Below, in pieces: positions 44,581 to 52,820 of a DNA stretch of 64,000 nucleotides. Origin of the DNA: Bacteroidales bacterium (lineage in GTDB: Bacteria > Bacteroidota > Bacteroidia > Bacteroidales > VadinHA17); contig PLLO01000006.1 in the NCBI GenBank assembly GCA_003142255.1, forward strand, positions 124,001 through 188,000. The letters run 5' to 3'. The position numbers and the translations under genes are program-made. Under the pieces are notes generated by a model. That model was not told where the DNA came from. It saw only the letters and a list, made by a program, of their open reading frames with translations, and made no database searches. Within the stretch, counting starts at the first letter, position 1, and each line of letters begins with the position of its first letter.

Positions 44581-45687
44581 ATGTTTAAAAGATATCTTAT
44601 TTCAGTTTTGTTAATTAGTGTATGTTATACACTTAATTCACAGAGCGGAGCAGATGTTCGTGTGAAAAATGATAAATCCGTGCCGATCCGTGGCTTTTGC
44701 ATAGATGCCCCCCGTCCCGAAGGAATGAATGAATTTATAGGATTCATTGAAAGAGAGCTTGCACCAAGGCATGTGAACACTCTTATTCTTATGGTCAATT
44801 ATAATTTCAGGTTCAGGAGCCATCCTGAGCTACGGAATGATTCGGCAATTTCGGTAAAAGATGCCAAACGGCTGGCCAGAACCTGCAGAAAGTACAATAT
44901 CGATCTTATACCCTCGATCGATCTTCTCGGTCATCAGTCGTGGGCCGGAACTTTAGGTAGCTTGCTCAGGGTACATCCGGAGTTTGATGAAACGCCGCTG
45001 ATAAAGATGCCTGATAAATATGTATGGCCGAACCCCGACGGGTTATATTGTAAAAGCTATTGTCCGCTTCATCCGGAAGTTCATAAGATTGTCTTTGATC
45101 TGGTTGATGAGCTTTGTGATGCTTTTGATGCTGATTCTTTTCATGCAGGTATGGATGAGGTTTTCTACATTGGTGAAAGCCAGTGTCCCAGGTGTTACGG
45201 AAAAGATAAGGCAGAACTCTTTGCAGGTGAAGTAAGGGCAATACATGATCATCTTGCAGAGAAAGGACGGCATTTATTGATATGGGGCGACCGGCTTATT
45301 GACGGTAAGAGTACCGGGATCGGAGAATGGGAGGGAAGCTTCAACAGCACTTACAAGGCCATTGACATGATACCGAAGGATGTTATGATCTGTGACTGGC
45401 ATTATGATCGTCCTGACCAGACAGCGGTTTATTTTGCAATAAAAGGCTTTGATGTAGCAACCTGTTACTGGAACAAATCCGCCGTCGCAATTCTGCAAAA
45501 ACAGGACATGCAGAATTTCCGTGATCACTCAACCCGGGAAATGAAAGAACATTTCAGGGGAATAATCCAGACTGTATGGTCGGGCGAAAAATCATTTCTT
45601 GACATCTATTATGGTAATAAGCCCGACACCAGCAGGATTTCGGAAATTGACTGCTTCAGGACGCTTTTCAACGAAAAGAACTATTGA
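44581..45687 (+). CDS. GH20-like hexosaminidase-family protein
   Basis: The start is ATG 44581 (MFKRYLISVLLIS, signal peptide); the frame also opens at an upstream GTG (44560) that is less likely. The 368-residue protein is a TIM barrel of the GH20/beta-hexosaminidase type: RGFCIDAPRPEGMNEF, LIPSIDLLGHQSWAG, and the catalytic-pair segment FHAGMDEVFYIGE with adjacent Asp-Glu. It lacks the usual GH20 N-terminal GH20b domain, and the CPRCYG segment after the catalytic pair is a typical insertion in this subgroup. It probably acts on a beta-N-acetylhexosaminide or related glycan in the periplasm; this is uncertain. Confidence 0.83.
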   Translation: MFKRYLISVLLISVCYTLNSQSGADVRVKNDKSVPIRGFCIDAPRPEGMNEFIGFIERELAPRHVNTLILMVNYNFRFRSHPELRNDSAISVKDAKRLARTCRKYNIDLIPSIDLLGHQSWAGTLGSLLRVHPEFDETPLIKMPDKYVWPNPDGLYCKSYCPLHPEVHKIVFDLVDELCDAFDADSFHAGMDEVFYIGESQCPRCYGKDKAELFAGEVRAIHDHLAEKGRHLLIWGDRLIDGKSTGIGEWEGSFNSTYKAIDMIPKDVMICDWHYDRPDQTAVYFAIKGFDVATCYWNKSAVAILQKQDMQNFRDHSTREMKEHFRGIIQTVWSGEKSFLDIYYGNKPDTSRISEIDCFRTLFNEKNY

Positions 45688-45707
45688 GCGAAGCTAATTC
45701 CTCTGCT

Positions 45708-46478
45708 TCACTTCAGCTCAAAAGAGACCGGTACCATGAACCAGACCGATACCGGGTTGCCATTCTGTTTCCCGGGTCTCCATTTCGGAAGTGTACTTAC
45801 AACCCTCATAGCTTCATTGTCGAGAAGCGGACTTACTCCGCGCAAAACCTCTATTCTTGAAACAGATCCGTCATACATCACTGCAAATTTTACAATGACT
45901 TTGCCCTGCATATTAATATCAATAGCCTCCTGAGGGTACTTTGTATTGTCGGCTATATATTTCAGAAGAGCTGTGGGGCCACCCGGGAATATCGGTGGTT
46001 CCTGCGAAAAAACAATAATTTCATCATTTCTGACAGGTTCCGGCGCGATAACTTTCATTGCTGAATCAATATTTTCCGTTACCTCGCCGTTCTTAACTGT
46101 TTCAGCAGCGCGCTCGTTTGTCATCAGTGTGCCTGAAATATCAAATGTATCGTAAACTACTTTAGGCGGTACATATCTTAGTTGTTCCGTATGACTTAGG
46201 GGTTTTTTAACTTCCGGCTGTTCCACTTTATTGGGATTGATTAAATTCCCGGGAGTGACAGGAATATAAATTACACGGTCTGGTCCTGCGGAAGCCGCCT
46301 TCGGCATAAGGCTGGATATCAGTATGGTAAGCAGGATAAAAAACGCCGATACACTCAGGACGGAAAGGCTTGCAGCTGATTTATAGCGTCTCCGGAGATC
46401 GTAGGCTCCGTACTCTTTATTGCGGTTCCGGAATATGATCTCATCAAACCCGGGAACCTTTTTTTCATTCCTCTTCAT
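45708..46478 (-). CDS. TonB-family energy transducer
   Basis: The 256-residue protein has a cytoplasmic start (FDEIIFRNRNKEYGAYDLRRRYK, typical of Bacteroidota TonB), one membrane helix (about 35-55), a Pro-rich periplasmic linker and a C-terminal TonB domain (GKVIVKFAVMYDGSVSRIEVLRG to WFMVPVSFELK). It would energize TonB-dependent receptors such as the SusC and TonB genes of this window, although the chromosome surely has more than one TonB. No exbB/exbD is adjacent. Confidence 0.93.
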   Translation of the reverse strand: MKRNEKKVPGFDEIIFRNRNKEYGAYDLRRRYKSAASLSVLSVSAFFILLTILISSLMPKAASAGPDRVIYIPVTPGNLINPNKVEQPEVKKPLSHTEQLRYVPPKVVYDTFDISGTLMTNERAAETVKNGEVTENIDSAMKVIAPEPVRNDEIIVFSQEPPIFPGGPTALLKYIADNTKYPQEAIDINMQGKVIVKFAVMYDGSVSRIEVLRGVSPLLDNEAMRVVSTLPKWRPGKQNGNPVSVWFMVPVSFELK

Positions 46479-46842
46479 ATCAGTAGTTTTTAGTTGTTAA
46501 ACAATCACAGGTCAATCGCTATCAACTACGCTTAAAGAGAGGTGTTGCTATAATTATACTATAGCAAAAAGAGTGCCGGAGTTATAGCAGTAGGGTGAGA
46601 AATGGAGAGTGGGAGACAAGGAGTGAAGCGACGCAGTTCCGCGAAGCGGAAATGGAAGACCGGGATCTATATCTCATCCTGACCCCTTCTCGCACTCTGA
46701 TACTCATCCCTGTTCAGCCTGCGTTCGTCAAAATCAGGTATGCTTCAGATTACTTGCAGTTTGGTTGTTCATGTTTTTTTATTAATTTCACTCTGTTAAA
46801 CTGTGCCTGACGAATTAAACAAACGCTGATCTGTTCCATGTC
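46479..46842. other. 364-base intergenic region, small inverted repeat only
   Basis: There is a perfect small hairpin TTCCGC-GAA-GCGGAA at 46637-46651 within a GC-richer patch. No convincing gene is seen; a 71-codon plus-strand frame here has no signal, domain or usual composition. Confidence 0.5.
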
Positions 46843-47604
46843 ATGAAAAAGTTATTGCTGTTTCTGCTTTTCATACTGTGTGTACTATCTGCGAAATCGC
46901 AGTCTAAAATATTGATATCCAAGCCAGAACCGAGTTATGCAAATAATACTTTGGTTGTAAAATATGATATTACCGGATGCGGCACGGGGCAATTTATTGA
47001 TATATCGCTAAAAGCCATAAATTCAAAGGGCGATACGATCAGGCCATCGTATATAAGCGGAGATATTGGACCCCGGGTCAATTGCGGTATGGGTAAAGTA
47101 ATAGAATGGAATGTAGTTAAGGATAATATCAAAATCGATGATGACATCGAGGTGGTGATTGTCGGTAAAGAAGTTGCGCCGGCTGTTTCCATTATGAACT
47201 ATCAGGCTGCAAACAGGATAACGAGAAGGAAAGTCATTGGCTCGTCAATTTTTGTTCCGGGACTTGGTCAGAAGATGGCCTCGGGCAAAGGCGGTTATCT
47301 TCTCTTTAGCGGACTGGTATACGGGGTTGCAGGTGCTTCGGCATATTTTTTCGTGATGAATAAGAAATATTATACAGATTATAAGAATATATCGGGAGCT
47401 GGAGCTGATGGGTATTTCAGCAAATCAGAAAAAAGTTACAATATGGGCCGGTATCTACTTTATGGAGCAGCTGGTGCATGGGTCACAAATTTTATCTGGT
47501 CGGCTGTAATCCCGATTAAAGCAAAATCAGCTGCAATACCAGGAGTGGGAATTATTACCACTCCCAACAGGAATTTAATGTTATCTGCAAAATGGACATT
47601 TTAG
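46843..47604 (+). CDS. Exported membrane protein of caspase cluster, unknown function
   Basis: The 253-residue protein has a signal peptide (cleavage near AKSQ), an immunoglobulin-like beta domain (about 20-110, LVVKYDITGCGTGQFIDISLKA) and then membrane-like segments (SIFVPGLGQKMASGKGGYLLFSGLVYG, LLYGAAGAWVTNFIWSAVI). The PGLGQ segment resembles that of DUF5683-like small membrane proteins. The frame ends 12 bases before the preferred start of the caspase-like gene, so the two are probably co-transcribed and may work together in the envelope. Confidence 0.78.
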   Translation: MKKLLLFLLFILCVLSAKSQSKILISKPEPSYANNTLVVKYDITGCGTGQFIDISLKAINSKGDTIRPSYISGDIGPRVNCGMGKVIEWNVVKDNIKIDDDIEVVIVGKEVAPAVSIMNYQAANRITRRKVIGSSIFVPGLGQKMASGKGGYLLFSGLVYGVAGASAYFFVMNKKYYTDYKNISGAGADGYFSKSEKSYNMGRYLLYGAAGAWVTNFIWSAVIPIKAKSAAIPGVGIITTPNRNLMLSAKWTF

Positions 47605-47615
47605 AATTAATTGAT

Positions 47616-48767
47616 ATGAAAAGGATTATTTCCTTAAAACTGATATTCATTTGTTTTTTCAGCCTGTTTGTAATAAGCCTACAAGCGCAAACAATCATCA
47701 GCGAAAAGGCGAAGATCCACATTAACAGCACTATTACCGAGGTGATTAAACCTCCAGATGTTCAGATTATTAGTCCGGAAGGTCTGACACAGGGAATAAC
47801 ATTTCAGGCAACTAAGCAATCATTGACGATAGGTTTAAGGGTATTAAATAAGACAGAAAATACAAGGATATTTATAAATAACATAGAGATACCTTTTACA
47901 GGTGCCGGGGATGTTCTGCTGAAAGATATTGAACTGAAAAACGGATCAAATTCTGTTATGGTTACAGTCAGGGAGAAGGATAAACTCATAATGGAAAATG
48001 TTTACAGCATGCTTTATATTCCGTCTGTTAAGAACATATCACCTTATGTTCTTAACCCCGGTAAATTTTACGCTTTGATCATAGCCAATAGCAATTATAT
48101 TAGTCCCGAGATACCCCCACTTGCGAGACCGATAGAGGATGCCAAGGCTCTAAGGCAGATCCTGTTAACCAAATACACCTTTGATGCCGGGAATATCTAC
48201 TTTCTTCAGGATATGAAAAGAGCTAAACTGATAATGGCTCTCGACGAACTTCTGACAAAGTTGACACCGGAAGACAATCTTCTCATATATTATGCAGGAC
48301 ATGGTAAAATGGATGAGGAATCGGGAAGGGGATACTGGCTGCTGGCAGATGCAGTGCCCTCGAGCAGGGTTGACTGGTTCAGTAACAGTAACCTGACGGA
48401 TTATATCAAGAGCTACAAAGCAAAGCACATCCTGCTTATTGCCGATGCATGTTTTGCCGGATCGATATTCTATGCAAGGAGTGTCTTTGATGATGCGCCG
48501 CCGCCAATTCAGGATATTTACAAGAATAAAAGCAGGACGGCCATGACCAGCGGTGGCACAACAGAAGTGAATGACGATAGTAAATTCTCTGAAATGCTTA
48601 TAATGCACCTTAAGGAAAATACAAATCAGTTCCTGACTTCAAGCCAGCTCTTCAGGGAGGTTGAAAACGCAGTGATGAAAACAAACAGCACTGCTCCGCG
48701 GTTCGGCATAATTGAAGATGCCAATGACATGCATGGCGATTTTGTTTTTATCCTTAGGGAGAAATAG
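47616..48767 (+). CDS. Secreted caspase-family (C14) protease
   Basis: I prefer ATG 47616 (MKRIISLKLIFICFF), which gives a signal peptide with cleavage near LQAQ; an earlier ATG at 47592 would overlap the previous gene. After a beta domain (about 20-145) comes the caspase-like domain (about 150-383): YALIIANSNY, the catalytic His in YYAGHG (near 228) and the catalytic Cys in ADACFAGS (near 279). Such bacterial metacaspase-like proteases may cut partner proteins. It lies between an exported membrane protein and the FISUMP lipoprotein, so an envelope role is suggested. Confidence 0.9.
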   Translation: MKRIISLKLIFICFFSLFVISLQAQTIISEKAKIHINSTITEVIKPPDVQIISPEGLTQGITFQATKQSLTIGLRVLNKTENTRIFINNIEIPFTGAGDVLLKDIELKNGSNSVMVTVREKDKLIMENVYSMLYIPSVKNISPYVLNPGKFYALIIANSNYISPEIPPLARPIEDAKALRQILLTKYTFDAGNIYFLQDMKRAKLIMALDELLTKLTPEDNLLIYYAGHGKMDEESGRGYWLLADAVPSSRVDWFSNSNLTDYIKSYKAKHILLIADACFAGSIFYARSVFDDAPPPIQDIYKNKSRTAMTSGGTTEVNDDSKFSEMLIMHLKENTNQFLTSSQLFREVENAVMKTNSTAPRFGIIEDANDMHGDFVFILREK

Positions 48768-48815
48768 GAAAGCAATTGCAGGGTTTGTAATAGTGAAAGT
48801 TTATAAAGTTTTTGT

Positions 48816-51521
48816 ATGACAGCAAAATTTGGTTCCGGATTCAGCTATTCAAGGAAAATCGGATTTATATGTCTTTCGATGCTGATTCTTCTGGCTGTTA
48901 CCAACTGCGAAAAGCCTCAGCGTTTGTTAAAAATCTCCACCCTTTCACCTGTAGATTCGCTTATTTCTTATGCAGGTGCAACTCTTCAAGTCGAAATTAC
49001 TGACCTCGGCATTGATCCGATAAGTGAATTTGGAATTGAAATTTCAAAAAGCTCATTATTTCTGCAGCCCGAAGCGCTGAAGGTAAATAGTGCAGCTTCA
49101 AAAAGAGTTTTTGGAGTAAAATTTCAGAACCTTGATCCCGGCATCCAGTATTATTACAGGTCGTATGCGAAGCTGAAATCATCAACGGAACTGATATATG
49201 CACTTGATGATAAAAGCTTTACAACAAAAGCGACCAGGAAAGCTACTGTGACAATAAGTGATCCTTCGGACAAAACTCTTAACACTATAAAGATCAGCGG
49301 AAGTGTAACCGATGAAGGTGGTGAAGCGGTTACCAGGAAAGGACTCTGCTGGGGTTCCTCCCCCAGTCCTGATATCGCAAGCTGCATTGATACGACAATA
49401 AACGGATCGGGGCCGGGCGCTTTTACAGGTAAAATGGATGGCTTGAATCCCGGTGCCGAATATCATGTCAGAGCCTACGCAATAAATGCCAAAGGGGTCG
49501 GATACAGTGATGATAAACAGGTTACGACATTTCAGCTTTCAGATGCAGTGACAACAGCAGCGACGGCAATAACCACCGGCTCGGCAATACTTAACGGAAC
49601 AGTCAATGCCAACAACTCATCTTCGGTCGTTACATTTGACTATGGAACAACAATATCGTACGGGCAGAGCGTAACGGCAACCCAGAGCCCGGTCACAGGG
49701 AATACGGCAACAAGTGTAAGTGCTAATATCACAGGACTAACCCCTGGAACGACATATCACTATAAGATTAAATCTGTAAGTGCGGCAGGTACGTCGACAG
49801 GCATGGACGACACATTTACGACATTGTTTCCGCCGCCGGTGGTAATTTCTGCAGCGGCAACATATGTGACATCAACAGGCGCCACGCTCAACGGAACGGT
49901 AAATGCAAATAACACTTCAACCACCGTGACATTTGAATATGGAACAACCACAGGTTACGACTATTCGGCAACAGCATCACAGAGTCCGGTTACAGGGACT
50001 ACGGTAGCAAATGTAAGTGCAGTGATCACAGGTTTGGATCCATCGACGACATATCATTTCAGGGTTAAAGCGACCAGCGAAGGAGGAACAACTAATGGGA
50101 GCGATCTGACATTCACGACAGAAGCCCCTCCGCCAACAGTTACGGATTATGATGGGAATGTTTATAATACTGTTCAGATCGGAACACAAGATTGGATGCA
50201 GGAAAATCTGAAAACGACTTCCTATAATAATGGAGACCCAATACCAAATGTTACTGACAATCTAACCTGGGCTGGATTATATTCAGAAGCGTATTGTTGG
50301 TACAACAATAATGAAGCTGCCTATAAAAATATTTATGGAGCATTATACACAATTTATGCAGCGGGTGATGTAAGGAACATTTGTCCAACTGGTTGGCATA
50401 CTGCAAGTGATGAAGATTGGACAATATTAACTGATTTTTTATCAGGATCAACTGTTGCAGGAGGGAAACTCAAAGAAACGGGAACTACCCATTGGACAGA
50501 TCCTAATACAGGCGCAACAAACAGCAGTGGCTTGACAATAATGCCCGGAGGAAACCGTAGTACTGCCTGGGGAACTTTTTCCGGATTGAATACCTGGGCT
50601 GGGATTTGGGTTTCTCAGAGTGAATCAAGCACAATTGCAGGGTTTCGTAATATGAATTATACTTCTGAAGAAATATTTAGAATTATGAGTGTCAGTGGCG
50701 GGGAAATGGGAATGTCAGTCAGATGTATAAAAAAAGAATTGCCTCTATCTGAAACAGTCGCAGCTACTGCCGTTGGATCTGTAACTGCAACTCTTAATGG
50801 TAGGATAAATCCAAATGGAGTTTCAACTACTGTATCATTTGAATATGGAGTAACAGCCTCCTATGGTTTTATTGTCGGAGCTATGGAAAGTCCTCCTTCC
50901 GGTGCAAGTCCAGTTGGCGTAAGTGCAAATCTTACAGGGTTAACTAAAGGAAATACTTATCACTACCGGGTTAGAGCGATTAATTCAGGGGGAACAAGTT
51001 ATGGTAATGACATGAGTTTCACAGCGACACTTTCAATTGGAGAAAGTTATGAAGGTGGCGTAGTTGCGTATATTTTACAGCCTGGAGATCCTGGTTACAT
51101 TATTGGCGAAACTCATGGCTTTATTGCCTCCATAAGCGATCTAAGTCCTGGAATTATGTGGAGTAATGTGACTTCATCAGCGGTAGGTGGAACTGTAAGC
51201 ACATTAGGATCCGGACAAGCTAATACAACCTTGATTGTAAATCAGGCAGGTTATAATAATGGAATTCCTAGTGCAGTTCAACTTTGCTATAATTATACAA
51301 ATACTGAAATAGGCACAGGTGTTTACAGCGATTGGTATTTGCCAAGTTTGGATGAACTGAACAAACTTTATTTAAATAAAACTGCAATTGAAGGTTTTAC
51401 TGGGGGCGACTATTGGTCTTCAACCGAGTATAACGATGGTTCAGCTTGGTACTTTGCTGGTTTCCCTATTGGTGCTGCGAAATTTGGCACTTATGTCGTT
51501 CGCGCGGTTCGGTCTTTTTAA
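48816..51521 (+). CDS. Modular lipoprotein: FN3-like repeats, FISUMP and DUF1566-type domains
   Basis: The 901-residue protein has a signal with a Cys-containing membrane segment (LLAVTNC), several FN3-like modules (about 134-240, 240-338, 340-438 and 646-740), a FISUMP domain (about 443-640, VTDYDGNVYNTVQIGTQDWM, NICPTGWHTASDEDW) and a C-terminal DUF1566-like domain (YLPSLDELNKLY, GGDYWSSTEYND). FISUMP proteins are secreted or surface-bound, with unknown function. Modules 2 and 3 are close DNA repeats and GC-richer than the later FISUMP part. Its stop overlaps the convergent ATPase gene by 4 bases. Confidence 0.85.
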   Translation: MTAKFGSGFSYSRKIGFICLSMLILLAVTNCEKPQRLLKISTLSPVDSLISYAGATLQVEITDLGIDPISEFGIEISKSSLFLQPEALKVNSAASKRVFGVKFQNLDPGIQYYYRSYAKLKSSTELIYALDDKSFTTKATRKATVTISDPSDKTLNTIKISGSVTDEGGEAVTRKGLCWGSSPSPDIASCIDTTINGSGPGAFTGKMDGLNPGAEYHVRAYAINAKGVGYSDDKQVTTFQLSDAVTTAATAITTGSAILNGTVNANNSSSVVTFDYGTTISYGQSVTATQSPVTGNTATSVSANITGLTPGTTYHYKIKSVSAAGTSTGMDDTFTTLFPPPVVISAAATYVTSTGATLNGTVNANNTSTTVTFEYGTTTGYDYSATASQSPVTGTTVANVSAVITGLDPSTTYHFRVKATSEGGTTNGSDLTFTTEAPPPTVTDYDGNVYNTVQIGTQDWMQENLKTTSYNNGDPIPNVTDNLTWAGLYSEAYCWYNNNEAAYKNIYGALYTIYAAGDVRNICPTGWHTASDEDWTILTDFLSGSTVAGGKLKETGTTHWTDPNTGATNSSGLTIMPGGNRSTAWGTFSGLNTWAGIWVSQSESSTIAGFRNMNYTSEEIFRIMSVSGGEMGMSVRCIKKELPLSETVAATAVGSVTATLNGRINPNGVSTTVSFEYGVTASYGFIVGAMESPPSGASPVGVSANLTGLTKGNTYHYRVRAINSGGTSYGNDMSFTATLSIGESYEGGVVAYILQPGDPGYIIGETHGFIASISDLSPGIMWSNVTSSAVGGTVSTLGSGQANTTLIVNQAGYNNGIPSAVQLCYNYTNTEIGTGVYSDWYLPSLDELNKLYLNKTAIEGFTGGDYWSSTEYNDGSAWYFAGFPIGAAKFGTYVVRAVRSF

Positions 51522-52651
51522 AGATCCCTGGTCTCCACCCATCTCCTGAAAAGCAGGTCATTTATTTTGTAATATTTTCTTCCCTCCCGGTTATAGTCGA
51601 AATATATCAGTTCCATTCTTAATAAAGCCTGTAGAGTTCTCAAAACAGTTGCCGGATTACCGAGAGAATGTTTTGAAATAAATTCATGTCCGGTTGGTTC
51701 ATATAGCTCATTTTCGAGAGCAGAAGCTTTCAACATATTCCACTGTGCTGAAGTAATCATTCCCCTGTAATTGAGAAACACCGGCTCCTGTTCCTGTAGC
51801 AGCCTGTCTGCTTCTTCTTTCCAGTCGTCCTCATTTACAACTTTGTTTCCTCTTATGAAAACCCGATTGCAGATAAGCTGGACATAAAAGGTGTGATCAT
51901 CAGCCCAATTAAGCATCTGATCAACAATATTTTCAGTAACTAGCATCTTGATTTCTGAAAATTTCTTCAATATAAATGAGTTATACTTTTTATGGTCAAT
52001 CTTATCGATCTTTAGCATCCTGGCGCTGTTATAAAACGGCCTGGATGGCAGGGTAAAAAGCTCATTCATAAGATGCTGCTGACTTCCGCAAAAAATAAAT
52101 ACAACATTTTTCATTTTCTGTATTATGCTCCTGAACCAGGCATCACTGTTTTCTTCAGGATATTTCAGAATCTGCTGGAATTCATCAATGGCTATAATTA
52201 TCTTTTCATCCTGACTTTCAAGGAACTGAAGAATTGCTTCAATCTGACGGTTAACTTCCTGATCCTTCAGGGCGAATGAGACCTGGGGAGCCCCGGTAAG
52301 CATATCAAATGTTAAAGTAGGCCTGAGTGATCTGATAAAATCCCAGATCTTTTTACCAAATCCCTTTCTGTCCGGGATATTCTTAATTACTGAAGATGCC
52401 AGCTCATTGAGAAATCCATTCATGTTTTCTGTTGGAAGAATATCCAGATAAATGCCTCTTGTTCCTTTTGGAAGCTTTGCAAGGATATGCATAATAAGCG
52501 ATGTTTTCCCGATCCTTCTCTGGGCAGTCAGTATAGTTGAGCTGCCACCCCTTATATTTTCAAGAATATTTTTTGTTTCATTTTCCCGGTCACAAAAGTA
52601 GGAGGGACCATAATATCCTGTAACAGAAAATGGAGTTGTAGGTTTCTTCAT
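51518..52651 (-). CDS. AAA/ATPase_2-type ATPase with winged-helix-like C-terminus
   Basis: The start is taken as ATG 52651 (MKKPTTPFSV). The 377-residue protein has a Walker A AQRRIGKTSL (residues about 38-47), Walker B IIIAIDEFQQI and a sensor-like VVFIFCGSQQHLM. The C-terminus (VLRTLQALLRMELIYFDYNREGRKYYKINDLLFRRWVE) looks like a winged helix. Proteins of this kind are found in many bacteria and archaea with no set role. It meets the FISUMP gene tail to tail. Confidence 0.85.
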   Translation of the reverse strand: MKKPTTPFSVTGYYGPSYFCDRENETKNILENIRGGSSTILTAQRRIGKTSLIMHILAKLPKGTRGIYLDILPTENMNGFLNELASSVIKNIPDRKGFGKKIWDFIRSLRPTLTFDMLTGAPQVSFALKDQEVNRQIEAILQFLESQDEKIIIAIDEFQQILKYPEENSDAWFRSIIQKMKNVVFIFCGSQQHLMNELFTLPSRPFYNSARMLKIDKIDHKKYNSFILKKFSEIKMLVTENIVDQMLNWADDHTFYVQLICNRVFIRGNKVVNEDDWKEEADRLLQEQEPVFLNYRGMITSAQWNMLKASALENELYEPTGHEFISKHSLGNPATVLRTLQALLRMELIYFDYNREGRKYYKINDLLFRRWVETRDL

Positions 52652-52766
52652 ATTTATACAATTTACATTTTGCAATTTACAAAATATAAATTACATAGTA
52701 GCAAACAAGAAAAGATATTTTCAGGATTTTTCCATGCCATTATATACCTGCCCTTTTTTTCAATAA

Positions 52767-52798
52767 AAAAGGAGGCTACCCCCGGACAGTCTCCTTTT
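52767..52798 (-). terminator. Terminator of DUF5916 gene
   Basis: Eleven-base arms AAAAGGAGGCT and AGTCTCCTTTT pair (one G-T) around a 10-base loop, with a T run on the minus strand. It comes 23 bases after the stop of the DUF5916 gene. Confidence 0.8.
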
Positions 52799-52820
52799 CA
52801 AACAAATCAGATCAATAAAC

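Noticed and set aside
46595-46810. 71-codon plus-strand frame in the intergenic region before the caspase cluster
   Set aside because: No signal, domain or ribosome-site support; it contains a repeat-like hairpin and unusual composition.
49536-50130. Direct repeats that could suggest a CRISPR or tandem-repeat array
   Set aside because: They are in-frame FN3-like protein modules about 300 bases long with no spacers of fixed size.
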